Positions 21,017 to 33,699 of a DNA stretch of 64,000 bases are shown here, in pieces. The notes beneath the pieces are model-generated. The model searched no databases, was not told the origin of the DNA, and saw nothing but the letters and a program-made list of their open reading frames with translations. The DNA is from Ampelocalamus luodianensis (Eukaryota > Streptophyta > Magnoliopsida > Poales > Poaceae). A program made the translations under genes and the position numbers. Location of the stretch: contig JAYEVH010000134.1 of NCBI GenBank assembly GCA_036346255.1, forward strand, positions 124,001 to 188,000, given 5' to 3'. Every line of letters starts with the position of its first letter. Position 1 is the stretch's first letter.

Positions 21017-24000
21017 TGTAATGCCCAAATTTCAATTTCCAGTTGAAAATAAAGTTTAATTATTTTATTGGATTTTTGTGGAATTTTAAAGCTTTTCCTT
21101 AACCAAATGAAAGCTAAAACAAAATGATGTGCAAAATCTATTACGGATAATAGCCGAAATATTTTTCTTAACTCCTAAAAGCTCCAGAGAATTTTCGTGA
21201 ATTTTCTCATAATTTTTGGATTTAGTTTGCTATATTTTAAAGCCTCATTGAATTATCAAGAATTAATAAAATCGAAATCAAAGAAAATCCTCAAATAGTA
21301 TTTGGGCGAAACCTCTCTCGGTCCAATTTATCCTCATGCGTGCATGACCGCTCGCTCGCTTAGCCGCGCTTCCTCTCTCTCGATTGCGGGACCCACCCGT
21401 CGCTTCTTCTCTCTCGCGCATCAGCGCATCTCAGCCGTTGGATTAAAATCCAACGGCTAGATTTCAATAGATCATTCGGGCGACCCGAACGTCACACTTG
21501 ATCGAGCATGTTAGATCTAAATCCAACGGCCCATGTACATCAGTCACTTAACGATTCACCGCACACCGCCGCGATCTATCGCGACCGTTGGATCAGGATC
21601 AAACGGCCACACCAACCCCAACTTACCGATTCGTATGTTCTATCTCTACCGTCCGATCAAAATCGGACGGCCCAGCGTCATCGTCTTCCTCACCTTCTTC
21701 CCCGCGTCGCCGCACCAGTAACTGCCGCCATTAAAGCCCACGACTGAGCTCCAGTTCCGCCCGTTTCTCTTCCCCACTCCCTTCGCCATCGTGCGCATTG
21801 AAGACCACTCATCACGCCGCCCACTTCCGGCCGTTTTCCCCTTCTCTCATGCCCACGATCGCCAGAACACCATCATTACGCCGACGCATGACCTTCGCGC
21901 CGCGCGTTTCAACTACGCCCGCATCCTATAAATAGGGGCTACGGGAGCGCCCCCATCACCTCATCTCAACGCCGCCACTCACAAAACTCCTCCGTCACCG
22001 TAGCGCCCCAATTCTGAGTTTCTTCGCCGGCGACCTCGGAAGCTTCTTCTCCGACTCAGACGCCACCGGAGCTCCATCATCCCTCGCCGTTGGTACCATC
22101 AGCATCGCCGCACCCGTGCGAAGCTGCTGCCGCCATCCACTCCGCCGAAGGATCCCGGGAACGTCTACTTCGTCGACGACCGAAGTTCGCCGCCGCCAAA
22201 TTCCATCACCGACGACCTTTCCGCCCCGCTCCGCCGCTGTTTTGGTAGCCCGTGAGTTCGCACTGTTCTCCTCTACATTATGCACGCACTCACTCGACTC
22301 GTCGCGGCGTAGAACGCCGGCGAGCCCGCGCCCGCGCCATCGCCGCTCACCGGACCTACGTGGCATAACCACGTAGGCGCCAGGTCAGCGCCACCTCGAT
22401 GCCAAACGCTGCGTGGCTGCCCACATGGTGGCCACCTCAGCCACGTCCACCCCCCCTCGGAGCCGAAGTCCGTGGACTTGCTTCATGTGAACCGGGTCAC
22501 TGATCAGTGGGGTCCACATGTCAGAAAAATTAATTCATTTCTTTTAATTCCCGGAAATTCATCGCTGGCGTCAGCATTGCGCAATAAATAGAATTTTCTC
22601 GGAAAAATAATTCGAGAATTCAATTAAATTCCGATTTTGTATTAAACTTCTAAAATTCATATCTTTTGCATTTGAACTCCAATTGAGTGGTTCAAATTGC
22701 AAAATTTGTCTAAAATCATAATCTAGCTAACTAAAGCAAAATATTTCAATTTGGAGTTAGTTTGGTATGAGTTTTTGAATTTATTTGAATTTGAGTTGAA
22801 TTTGTCGTATTTTCACGTATAGACTTGACGACTCGGAGAGTTAGATCCTTCCGACGATTTAGAGTTCCAAGACTTCAACGAAGGCAAGTTACACTATTGA
22901 TCATATTGTTCCTATTGTTTTAAAGTATTTATTTACTATTTACAATTTACTATTGCATGCATATGTTTATAAAAATATCTAAATATCCTGATTTCGTATA
23001 TAGTTGTTCCAAACTCCTTGGTATGGCCAATTTGACTATCAAACCTGAATACCTTGACACCTTAGATAAAATTTGTCAAATGCTTAGCCTTGCTTAGATA
23101 ATATTTACAAATTTGAGAGAATTTAGTCAAATCTTTACAATTTAATTTAAAATGTGTTTCTGTGGTAATGATTTAACATGAAAGGTTTATAAAGGGGTTT
23201 TTACTCTAAATAAAATGAAATGGGTTTGGACTTGGGCGAGATGGATGGATGGTGGGTGCGAGGTTCATGCATGGGTCTAATCAGTTAGGATTACGACCGT
23301 GGTTTTAAATTGGAAGTCGCCCTAGTCGATTAAGGACCAGGTCTTTGAGCGTATTTTGCTACGCCTACCGTACCACCACATGTCCTGTATGGGTAGGATT
23401 TGGCTAAATAATCTGCAGTTGTCTTAGTGTTATTTGTGCTATGTTGTATGTGTGGGCGTTGGTCGACATTAGTCCCACCTAGCGCAAGAGGGGGCTTCCG
23501 GAGGATGGATAGTCCAAAGGTAGCGAAACCTTAGCGGGCATGAATACAAAGAGGACACTACTTTGTAACGGCCTCATGATAATTGCTTAGTCACATGCCT
23601 TCGGAGCGTGCTTTGGCCGACATTAAAAGCATTTTATCTCGTGTGGGTAAAGCCGCATAACCTCTGCAGTGTAAAACTATTCGAATAGCCGCGTCATGGT
23701 CATGGACATGCTAGCAAAGCCACTCTAAGTTAGAATTGTTTTTGGTTTATAAAATGTGTTCAATGATGTTTTAGGATGGATAGTCCTATGGTAAAAATTG
23801 GGTGGTTAGCCAAGTGTTAGGAGGATATCCTTCAATATTCAACTAATGGAGGTCATCCAATATTCGTTGTCGGGCTTTGTCACTTGTCTTTATTTGAATT
23901 ATTAAAATTGGTCTTACAAAAGTATTAGCAATATAATCAAAATCTTGTTTATGCAAAACAACCTCGCCATTACCTTTGTTTACCTTATGCATGCATTAAA

Positions 24001-24342
24001 CTTTCTATATTAGGTGTGACTTGCGAGCACGGTAGTAGTGCTCACTCTTGCTGAATAAATCTTATTCAGAGAAGACGTTTTCCCGACGGTGAGGATCTTG
24101 ACGAATAGGTCTGCGTCCCAGACGATTGCCTGTGGCAAGTCGTGTGGCCTACTACTACTACTCTTCCGCTGTGTTATTTCTTTTCTTTTGGCCGCAGGCC
24201 CTTTTGTAATAAACTTTGAATTATTATCAATTAACTCGTGATATGATTGTGCTATCACTTTTTGTTTAACTGTGTACACTAGAAATCCTGGACTAGTGTA
24301 TGAACACAGAGAATTTGGGATCCTTCGTTCCCGGGTTCGACA
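21017..24342 (+). repeat. 3' LTR of the gypsy element
   Basis: It begins TGTAATGCCCAAATTTC and ends GTTCGACA, about 3.33 kb. TATAAATA lies at 21927-21934. Relative to the 5' LTR the differences are mostly one to three base indels, often at CAG, CTG or CCG. An age estimate from LTR divergence would be inflated unless these sites are masked. Confidence 0.92.
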
Positions 24343-25894
24343 GTTTTATCCAATGGCCCAAGAAGGACATCGTCCTGGACCCAACAGTGTCGCGATCTCA
24401 ACACGACCATTCCTCTCCAACGGGACCCTCCATGACTCCACCTCATATTTTGCCTCAGAAGGCCACCTTTTCGGTTCCCTTGAGAAGACGCCAAGGAACA
24501 AGAAAAGTGTGCCGCCAGATCGGTCCCGAAGTCGTCTCGCAGGAAGACGCTGCCAATGCTTAAGACCAAATCGAAATCGACGAACGTTAAGGCGCCTCTC
24601 AAGTCTGACAAGTCGGGAATATCCGGGAAGTACATCATCGAAAAACCTTTGTGCTCCAACGCAGTATTAGGGCGTGCTGGATATGCTTGTCAGGATTTGC
24701 ATGCCTGGTATTTGGATAAGACCCAAAAGGAGGGGTGCGATACTGGAATCACCGTCAGATATGAGCGTAAGCATTTCTTCAACGGGACGAACCACTTCGT
24801 CGTGGGCTTCAACGACCTATATGACCTATTCAACCTCGTTTGCCTTGACGCCTCGCTTCTACGATGTTGGACACTGTAAGTGCATACAATCAAGTTCTAC
24901 ATTCACGTAATACCGATAAATATCACAACTCATTTCTTATGTATAGATACATGATGAAAAATGTCCGGGAATGGAAAGAACCGGTGGGTTTCCTCGACCC
25001 ACATGTGGTATCATTGCAAACCATCCAAACAGACTCGTCCTTTGTCGAGAAATACATAACGCGGGCATTGCTTCGTCACCAGAACATGAAGTACATCGTG
25101 GTGCCCTACAACCAGGGGTAAGTGTCACTACTTGCTCTACAAATTTTATTTGTACTTTATACGCAGCACAAACTCAGGTTTAATGACTATAGTGACATAC
25201 ATGAGTAGGTACCACTGGATCCTTTTAGTCATCATACCAAAGAAGAACCATGTGATATACCTTGATTCTCTAATCCGCAACAACCACGACTTCAGCATTC
25301 TGGGAGGAATACTCAACAGGTATGCTTATTTCCTTCATACATAACTCTATTTTATTCTTCATTAGTTTGAAATGGTCGAGGATAACTTTTTGGAATCATG
25401 TAGGTCGTTCATCGACTATGCTGCCAACAAAGGAATATACGATGGAAAGAGCGCGAACTAACACACAGACAAAATTTTGATGACGTGCTACAACACGATA
25501 ATCCTATATCATACTTCATAATAACGCATCTTGAACGATATATGTAATTCTATTTTTGTAGTGCACAAGAAAAAATGATGAGTTATGTGCAATCTCGTTT
25601 GCCATCATATGGAGCAAACCATTAGAGCTAGGAAGAAGGATCCCGAGGTTTGTGAATCTCAAATAATTATTTTCTAATTATGAATTTAAATATATATGCT
25701 TAACACTTTACTCTTGCTAGCACCAGGCCTTGTATATAGAATTAGATGGACTATTTGAGAATGAGATCAAGGACATTCGAGGGAAGCTCTGTAGCTTTAT
25801 CATATCAGAGATAATTAAGGACACCGGAGAATTTCACTCACGACCCAGAACGCATCACCCCGCCGACACTTCTCAACCACCTGCAAACAATTGA
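24343..25894 (+). pseudogene. CACTA Ulp1-like (C48) cysteine-protease domain protein, spliced
   Basis: Exons with consensus borders are visible: to 24875, 24947-25117, 25209-25319, from 25404, 25562-25647, and 25721 to a TGA at 25892-25894. Residues run from FIQWPKKDIVLDP through RYERKHFFNG, FNDLYDLFNLVCLDASLLRCWTL and VGFLDPHVVS to HWILLVIIPK and VIYLDSL, which hold the expected catalytic His and Asp. The exon at 25562-25647 should carry the catalytic Cys; it reads ELC followed by a frame shift into an NLVCHHMEQTI-like segment. Grass CACTA elements commonly encode such SUMO-protease-like domains of unclear role. The second half of the exon starting at 25404 loses its frame. Confidence 0.75.
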
Positions 25895-26087
25895 CTCAAT
25901 TGTAATCCAATTTATTTTGTAACAATACTTGAACAAATGTGATCTTTTGTAATTTATTTTGAGTAATGATCAGATTGAGTTTGTCGACAATTGATCTCGA
26001 TGTATCTGCATTTCGCATGCTTTGTTTTCAGAGGGCATGGCTAGCAATTCACGAGGCTAGCAAAAATCGTAGAAATGTGGTTAGTGT

Positions 26088-26591
26088 AATGAACTATCAC
26101 GCGCACGGTTACGTAAAAACCGCTTGTGAATTCCGGATCACAAACGGTTTTGTTATAGAACCGTCAGGAAGTCAAAGTATCATAGACGGTTCTATAAAAC
26201 ACCGTCGTGAAGTCGAGTATCACGACGGTTCTATCTAAAACCGTCGCGATACTCTAACGCCTGACGGTTTTGTTATAGAACCGTCGACGCCGAGTATCGC
26301 GATGGTTTTTAGATAGAACCGCTCGTGATATCGCGGCATTCTGCACGGTTTTTACGTAACTGCTCGTGATACTCGACTTCGCAGACGGTTTTTACGCAGG
26401 CAACCGCTCGTGATACCGGTATTCACGAGCGGTTTTACACGCAACCGTCAGTGATATTCATATCGCGTGACGGTTTACAGACCGTTTGTGATAACCACCT
26501 GTTATCAGAGACCAACTTATCTAGGCGGTTCAAAAACTGCTCGTGATGACGTTCGAACCGTCTGCGTGATGGTCTTTTTTGAAGAGTAGTG
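26088..26591. repeat. CACTA subterminal palindromes and terminus, copy B
   Basis: Alternating GACGGTT and AACCGTC units run to a terminus that reads CACTACTCTTCAAAAAAGAC on the minus strand, very close to the grass CACTA consensus. The units are more corrupted than in copy A: CTGTGA appears as CGTGA, GTCAGGA or CTCGTGA. ACC follows the terminus, as in copy A. Confidence 0.85.
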
Positions 26592-26735
26592 ACCGCTTTT
26601 AGTAAGGTTCATCTACTAATATAAGCAGTCGGGGGCTAGGAGATATATGAGTATTTAACAACATTGATAAGACAAAGCAGGATCTTCATTGATAAAAGGT
26701 AAGTTTCATTTTACATAGTCTAATATTACATCCAT

Positions 26736-29623
26736 TTACTTGTTGGGACCACCAGACTGGTCGCTGCGTGATGGAGATCCGACTTCCATTTCTTCAGCAA
26801 CTTTCTCTCCGAGAGGTCTTACTTCCTCGAGAAGTTTTGTTGCTTCATTTTGTGAGCGATCAAGTCCTCTTCCACAGCTTTAAGATTAACAGATGGGTCG
26901 GAAGCCTTCAGTTTAGCTAAAGCGACACTAACTCCATTCACGATAGCTTCCTTCATTGTCTTAACAAGGTTCTCTCGAAAGAGTGTTATTACCTCCTTGA
27001 GATCTTCAAGTTGATGGCCGAGAAAATTGATTCTCTCTGAAGGATCTCTTAGAATGGGCAGTTGCGTTCCTGACCCCAGGTCGAAGAGCATCTTGTTTAG
27101 AGCCTTGGCTTTGTCTTCAAGACTCCGATCGAGTCCAGCCCCTTGGCCACGCTCAAACTTGAGGGTTTTCTCCGCTCATTCAAGTGCTTCTGTTTTTTCT
27201 GCACAAGTGGATAAAAAGAAGTTAACATACTCTTTACAATTGGAGTTATGGAATCTTTGGTTAAGTCTCACGACCGTTACCTTTGATTTTCCTCTCACAA
27301 GAGTCGAAAGCCTCCTTTTGCCTGCTCATCGCATGCTCGATCGACCGGTCTTTTCCTTGATTTTCTTCCCTGAGTTTTATAATTATGGCTTCTTTGGCCA
27401 CAATCTCTTCTTTAATTTTCTATAAATCTATCAAATATGATAGGAAGAGAAGGTTAAGTTATAAGAAGAAACAAGATGATAAAATTTAGGAAGTCAAACT
27501 AAAAGAGAAATATTCTTACTTCTCAGATCGGAGTGTTTCTGCTCCAAAGATCTTATTCGCTGGGTTAGTCCTCCGACCACAGCATATTTCTCGACCATAT
27601 GCTACAAAAGCAAAATCCCTTTCTTTGGTAAGTTTTTTTTTAAAAAAAGAAACCTCAAAAGAAAGAGTTGTAAGGATAGTCGTAGAACACTTACCCGAAT
27701 TGCCATGTCATTTATATTCGGAAAAAATTGTATTTGGACCAATCTCAGCTTGATGGTTCGATATCTTTCCCCGGGCTTCATCAAGTTCCTTATCCTCGAC
27801 AAAATCGGGGAGAAAAAGGGAATTTGTTAACCTGAGAGGCATTTCCAGGAGGAGGTGGAACCTGTTGAGGATTTTTGGAGATGACTACCTCCGGAGAAGG
27901 AGTAGGGATTACTAGAGGATCCTGAGCACATGCTGAAACCTGCTCGGGGGCTTCTTTTACCACCTCATCCTCGGTAGTTTTAGCTTTAGGAGTATCCTGA
28001 TCAGGAACCTCCACGACCACCTCTTCCCTAGAAATCTTTCTCGAGGAGTGCTGCAGTCGGACACGATCGAACATGGAAGATCTACAAAAAAAGAGAAGGT
28101 AAGGAAGATCCAAGGTATGTATATATATGACATCTTCATTTAATATATATACTTGGTCGATTTTCTGAATTTACCCTTGTAACGCATCGAAGCAAAGTCC
28201 GTTGCGCTGGCCTTCCTCTTCTTCTGAACCAATTTCATCGGTTCTAAACCGGTAGGGTTGACTAGATCTTGCACATCCACTGATCGGAAATCAGAAGCGA
28301 TATCCGTGACCATTTGGTCGAGGTCCCTGATCGCCGGATCAGTAGATGTAGATTCGTCGACCTCCAAAACAAGAACCTCGATGAGGTCTTGGTAGGTCTT
28401 GATCGCCTTCTTTGGAAGGTATGACAACCGCCTAATATATCATCAAAGATAATTAGGTGATGAACATCACTTCTCTAAAATATTATTTATGTTCGGTCTC
28501 CTACCTTTGGAAGGTTGACATCCTCAGATAGTCGAAGGGTGGTCGGATCATCAATCGGCTCACATCTTTGATGACCTTATTGATCCTCAACCCAACCGAC
28601 TACACATCAAAAAGGATTTATGGTATACCGATCGAAATAATATGTACAATAACAAAAAACGGTTGATGTTCTTACCTTAAGTCTTTCAATCCTCTCTTCA
28701 GCGGAAACAGCCGCTAAGATCCGTGGGAAACTAGCCTTGTCGCCAGGCTCTCCAGCGCAGATCATTTTGATCCGGCTTCAAATCTCATCAGAAGATAGAG
28801 CTGTAAAGGTAAAATAAAAGATTTAAGGATACAGAAATAATCAACTAAGATAGGTAAACTGGTCGGAATCATTCATGGCTTACCCTCTTTGGAATCTTCG
28901 GTCGTATCGTCACGACCAATATACCAGAGCATCCGGTGTGCTCGGGCCTTCAAAGGACTAACTCGGAGCGTGGAAAATTCCTTCACTACGTGCTAAGATG
29001 TTAGACCCTTGACACTAAGAAGCTTGATTGCTTCAGCCCATCTCTTTATTTTTTCCTCTTTTTTTGTAGAGGAGCGCCATCTCGGATTCTCGACCGTCTT
29101 CTTACCAGAATAATAAAAGCTGTCTTTCTTCACGATCTTCATATAGAATCAGCTCTTCTTCCACGACGACCACGAAGATTTTGAGTACATAAATATGTAC
29201 TCATCGGCTTTTCCGTCATGGAGGCACAAGGTGCACTCTCCAGGCGTCCCAATTGTCTTCCCAGACTTTGTCATCCTGTAGTAGTACCTGAATAGATCTA
29301 GATCTGTTGGAATCCCCAAGTACGCTTCGCAGAGGTAAATAAAGATGCTGAGATTGGCGATAGCATTGGGAGCAACATTCACCAATTCAACTCCATAATA
29401 CTCCAAAACTTTGGGAAGGAAGGAGTGAAATGGTAGCCTAAATCCGCATTCAACATATGCAAGAAAAATAGGATTTCTCCATCTTCACCACTCGGAAATG
29501 TTCCCCAACCGCAGATCTCCAAGAAATCAGATCCCTGTTGGGAAGCATTCCGATCTTCTCCAAGCTCTCTAGCTTCTTCTCATTCAAGTCGGAAACCGAC
29601 CAGTTGGTGATTTGGTCCGACAT
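26736..29623 (-). pseudogene. Antisense gene with Transposase_28-like domain, copy B
   Basis: Start ATG at 29623, stop TAA at 26738-26736. The domain block is longer than in copy A: EYYGVELVNVAPNAIANL, then IYLCEAYLGIPTDLDLFRYYYRMTKSGK in one frame. The middle exons are open over 95 and 107 codons (28140-28427 and 27790-28113). They read TDPAIRDLDQMVTDIASDFR and SREEVVVEVPDQDTPK, and the C-terminal helix block reads RINFLGHQLEDLKEVITLF. Comparing A and B frame by frame suggests that one intact spliced gene underlies both. The function is unknown; the family name comes from its frequent location in gypsy-type elements. Confidence 0.62.
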
Positions 29624-29729
29624 GGTCAGATTTCTTTCGGGTGGGGAAAGAAAAGGAGGTCGGAAGCAATTTTTACTCGGGAGATGAAGAAGGAAGCGTG
29701 AAGTGAAAAACCCTAAGTCTACAAAGGGG

Positions 29730-29737
29730 TTTTTATA
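29730..29737 (-). promoter_or_regulatory. TATA box of the antisense gene, copy B
   Basis: Minus strand CTTATAAAAACCCC, about 107 bp upstream of the ATG at 29623. It is conserved with copy A. Confidence 0.5.
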
Positions 29738-30608
29738 AGCATCAGAATTTCTAACTGCAATAAGGAGTTACCCAAAAAAGTCCAACGGACACAAAAACTA
29801 TTCAATTCCCAAGGCAAAGTTCTCAACTTTAAAGTGAATACAAACCGCTTCAAATGCTCTTGCATTTAAATGAGCGTCAACCCGATACGACTTCATCGGA
29901 AGAAAAGTGTTCACACGACCTATTCATTTAAAGTTCGGGGGCTAGCTGACGAGGATTAAAACCTCTATATATTATTTTTAATATATAAAAGACCATACGT
30001 CTTCGTGGTCGTAACCCTTGAGATGCACGACCTCACTGGTCGTAGAGATTCCAGAGGTTACATAGTGGGTACCCTGGTCGGACGAAGGCCTAAGCCAAGC
30101 TCCCGACTAGGAGAACTGCTCGTAAAAGGTATGAACTGATACTTGGAACTAATTCCAGGTATATTCTCTACCGTATGACGAATGGACCACGTGTATATTC
30201 CATACCATACGACGTTTCTTATCCAGAAGCACTAACGAACAACCTCCATACGGTTATATGTCTCATAGACATATAACCGCTGAACGGTTGATCCTTTATC
30301 AACCGTCGCTTGACTCCGACCAGACGCAACGCTTCACATCAGACGTCTTCTCCGGAAGTAACTGCCACCTCTTCGAGGGCTATTTAAAGATGGAACCTGG
30401 ACGGATCAAGGGGAGAGGAAAAAAAGATAGAGCCATCAGACTAAAGCATAAGCGGTAGATTCGTGTGGTAGGTCTGAGATTGTAAGGGAACAAGCAGTGT
30501 TCTCAGAGCATACCCTGTAAAACCCAGTTCATATTAATAAAAGAGCAGTCCCATTATTTTCTTAGATTTCTCACGTCACTTTCTCCTTTTCTTTTCGTAA
30601 GATCGACA

Positions 30609-31353
30609 TCTTGATCGTCAACACACAGCATAAACATGTGTAAAAGAGAGGGAAAAGGGTCGGAATGGGTGCAGCGTGATGAGGGTGTTTTAATGCTAAC
30701 GATTGAGCGAGAAAAGGGGGAGAAGATCGTTGTCATGATGAGGTCGGGGCGGAGTGATAATAGCGGTCGTGTGCGGGTGCCCGGAGGAAGGATAAAGGGG
30801 TGTGGCTGATGGTCAGGGCCCGCTGGCAGTGAGAGGAAGACAGGAGGGAGAAGGCCGGGTGGGCTGGCCAATGCGAGGTGGGCCGTGGGAAGGGGGATAG
30901 GGAAGTGGAGAGAGGGGAGTGGACCGGGCTGAAAAGAGAAAGGGATGGGCTAGAGGAGATAGGTTTCGGCCCAAAGAGGATTTGGAGATTTTAATTTGAT
31001 TTTTGAATTTTAGAAAACACAAGAAATCAAATAGGCTTTTAGAAAACCGCAAATAAAGTTTATAAATTCTGAAAAAATTCGTAGAAATTTCTTGAATCAT
31101 TTTGATCTTAATAAAAACATTTCCAACTTAAAGTTGCATTTTATTTTTGCACATAAATTATTTTAAATTTCTGGAAAAAACGAAAAAACTTTTTAAAATC
31201 CAAGGAAATTAATTAAGTTTTTCTTTTAAACTTTAAAATCTAGGAAATTCAACAAAAATCTTTTAAATTTTATAAAAGCTAGTAAAGTAACAATTTTAAT
31301 ATTTATAATTAATTTTTTATTTAATTTTAGTAACAGAACTTCGGGATGTTACA
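30609..31353 (-). mobile_element. Truncated gypsy LTR (U3 part), reverse, copy B
   Basis: The minus-strand start TGTAACATCCCGAAG is at 31353. An AT-rich then GC-rich course follows toward about 30630. The same junction to the copia-type fragment as in copy A shows that this insertion predates the duplication. Confidence 0.6.
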
Positions 31354-32370
31354 AAAGGTAGCTTTCGAGTAGGCTATGAAATATGCGGATGGATATGACT
31401 GGTCAGATATGGGATTAGCCCCTCCTAACATAATAGGAGTAATATCTCTGGGCCCCTCGATTTGGTCGGATAAAGAAAGTGTGCGGCCGTGCTACTGGTG
31501 GTCAAGGAGTCGACCACACAAAGTTAGTTGTCACTAGATTGAGAAAGTATTGAACAATCTATGGATGACATATATCCCACTTGGAGTTCAACCAGATATC
31601 GTGGGGCAAAAGGAGAATACGCAAGTAGGATGTTCAATCCGACCTGATAAGAACTGGTCGTATGGAGATACGGACTAGTCTTGAGCTAGTCGTATAAGAT
31701 CACTAACTAGTTGGCAAACTGGTCGTAAGTGCTTACAAACTAGTCGTGACTAAATATGAACTAGTCATATGGAGATACGAGTTGGTCATGAGTGACAAGG
31801 ACCTGGTCGTAGATCATATTGCATAAGGTTCATTCGATATTGTATTTATGTGTATTCAAGAATCATTATGTTTTGCTAGAAACCAGTAACGACTTGTGGT
31901 CAAGAAGGAGTTTTTGAGTCAACCGATGACGCATGGACCTAAAGGGTCACATATTTAATGGGTTCGAACAAACGAGTTCAGATAGGATCTGTTATGAGCT
32001 CTTTATAAGGCAATGCATGGGACTGTTGGGACATAAGAGTTGCGCCATCGAAACCCTAGCCGCCATCTCCCCGAAGGCCCTAACGTGAATGCTGCTGGTT
32101 CTAGCACACCAGTGTATGGCGTTCCATCCCTGGACGTGTGAATACCGTAGAGGCGCTATTCCGATTGCTACTATGTTAATGAAGGACGATCCCCGACCTA
32201 CGCAAGAAACGTGATAGGCTTTCGTAGTAAATGATCGGTGTCGAGGACGTTGGACGATCGACTAACAACCACTACATCGATGCACTCGATGTTGGATCAG
32301 GTGGTAATAATCTATGATCTCTTACTTGCATGGCTTCCTGGTTTACGTTGTAGAATTTTTGAATTACCGG
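31354..32370 (+). mobile_element. Copia-type LTR fragment 1, copy B
   Basis: Matches 5537-6550. The repeated motif is clearer here, with ACTGGTCGTATGGAGATAC and related forms between 31650 and 31810. CTCTTTATAAGGC near 32000 is a TATA candidate. Confidence 0.55.
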
Positions 32371-32459
32371 CTAGTGTAACCTACCAGTATCCCTTCAAGA
32401 TGAACTTAGCAATATGTGGAATGCAACATAAGATGCTAGAAATCAATGTGTGTGTAAGA

Positions 32460-32760
32460 TTATCTTACGAGGACACTCATGCACGTGTAGTACGCCCGGG
32501 AGGTGGTCGCTCGGTCGATGGACTGAATAATCCAAGCCGGTTTTTTGTAGTCGCACTGCGGGCATGGAAACTCCGGTGGCATAGGCACATCCTTCATCGA
32601 ACAATGTGGGTAGGTTTTAGCCTTCCCGGTTGCGCTTCCACAACATCTTCGCATAGCCTGACATCTCCAAGGTTGGCCTAATCTTCTCTCTGATCTGTGG
32701 AACAAGTTAGAGTGGAGTGTTGGCTGGGGTGGTGTAGTGTTCTCCTCAAGCTCTCTTCTC
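32460..32760 (-). pseudogene. GRF-type zinc-finger exon (second module), copy B
   Basis: The minus strand is open over 81 codons and contains PMPPEFPCPQCDYKKPAW, then SIDRATTSRAYYTC. After a few further codons comes GTAAGAT, a good splice donor. A preceding TTCCACAG-type acceptor lies near 32700. The Cys pair plus YYTC is the N-terminal half of a GRF finger; the second half was not found downstream. This is the best-preserved version of this exon. Confidence 0.5.
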
Positions 32761-32814
32761 CATCATTTTATAAGCGGATAGGATATAGTTATCATGGCCA
32801 GCGAGCTGGTCCCG

Positions 32815-33390
32815 GTTGTCATTTCGCTCTAGAAAGGTGACAGGGTGTTGTCATTTCAGTATTAAAAGTGTTAGGGTGTGGTCTTTTCGGTCTAAAAAGT
32901 TGACAGGTTGTGGTCATTTCAGTCTTAAAATATAGTATGGGTGTAGTCATTTCAGTCTTAAAAGGTGGCAGGGTGTGGTCAATTCGATCTGAAAAGGTTG
33001 CTTGGAGTGTGGTCATTTATGTCTGAAAAGGTAGCAGTGTGTGGTGTGATAGGGTTTCGTCTTTTCTATCTCAAAGGGGCATGGTATTGTGTGGTCAATT
33101 CGATCTAAAAAGATGACAGGGTGTGGTTATTTCGATCTGAAAAGGTGACAGGATGTGGTCTTTTTTATTTGAAAAGATGATAGGGTATGGTCTTTTTGGT
33201 CTAAAAGGTGGCGTGGCAGAGTGTGGTCATTTTCGGTCTGAAAAGGTGATAGGGTGTGGTCAATTCGGTCTAAAAGGGTTGCTTGGAGTGTATACTCATT
33301 TACATGCGAAAAGATGGCAATGTGTGGCATATGAGTGGGGTCTTTTACGTCTCAAAATGTGGCGTCACGATGTGTGATCAATTCGATCAA
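32815..33390. repeat. GT-rich minisatellite, copy B
   Basis: Same units as 6965-7560 and a similar unit count, so the array has changed little since the duplication. Most differences are single bases. Confidence 0.85.
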
Positions 33391-33699
33391 AAATGAACAT
33401 GGCTACATAGTTTAATTTCATTACGGTATTGTAATGTGATGATACTTGGCCTTATGATGTTAAGGATATATTCTGAATGTTGTAATGCAATTGTCCCTTG
33501 TCAAGTTACGTTCATACAGATCCAATAGGCAAAAGTTAAATACATCTTGCAATTTATAAACAAGCATACAACATCCTGGATACATGATCCCTTATGCAGA
33601 CAACAGAAACTATTTCATACATATTACACATATTACCAATAGGATATACACACACATAAGTTTCTTGAGCCAAAGAATCATGTCCAAACGCTCATCTGC
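33391..33699. other. Spacer without recognised features
   Basis: AT-rich counterpart of 7561-7859. Nothing is recognised. Confidence 0.6.

Larger units (their letters stand above)
12377..24342 (+). mobile_element. Ty3/gypsy (Tekay/Del-type chromovirus, RIRE3-like) retrotransposon
   Basis: A full structural element: 5' LTR, tRNA-iMet primer site, orf0-like frame, gag with zinc knuckle, protease, reverse transcriptase, RNase H, integrase, C-terminal chromodomain-like tail, purine tract and 3' LTR. It is inserted in a CACTA exon. Upstream ends GTGCAGTTT and downstream begins GTTTTATCC, so the target was TGCAGTTTTATCC with a 4-5 bp duplication (A)GTTT. The extra frame before gag matches the rice RIRE3/RIRE8 type. 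Coding regions are broken by many small indels. Confidence 0.92.
24343..26591 (+). mobile_element. CACTA (En/Spm) element, 3' half, copy B
   Basis: It continues the exon interrupted at 12376 and contains the spliced Ulp1-like part, the subterminal palindrome array and the terminus. The 5' terminus was not found. No transposase of the TNP2 type is visible, so either it lies in lost sequence or the element was non-autonomous. Confidence 0.85.
26592..30608 (+). mobile_element. Tat-like gypsy remnant with 3' LTR, copy B
   Basis: Same structure as 850-4808. The purine tract CGGGGGCTA at 29936-29944 is intact. The LTR start is TGACGAGGATTAAAACC at 29947, with TATTTAAA at 30381-30388 and AATAAA at 30536-30541. 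A second GTCGGGGGCTAG lies near 26626, close to the CACTA border. The LTR end near 30608-30622 is uncertain. Confidence 0.55.
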
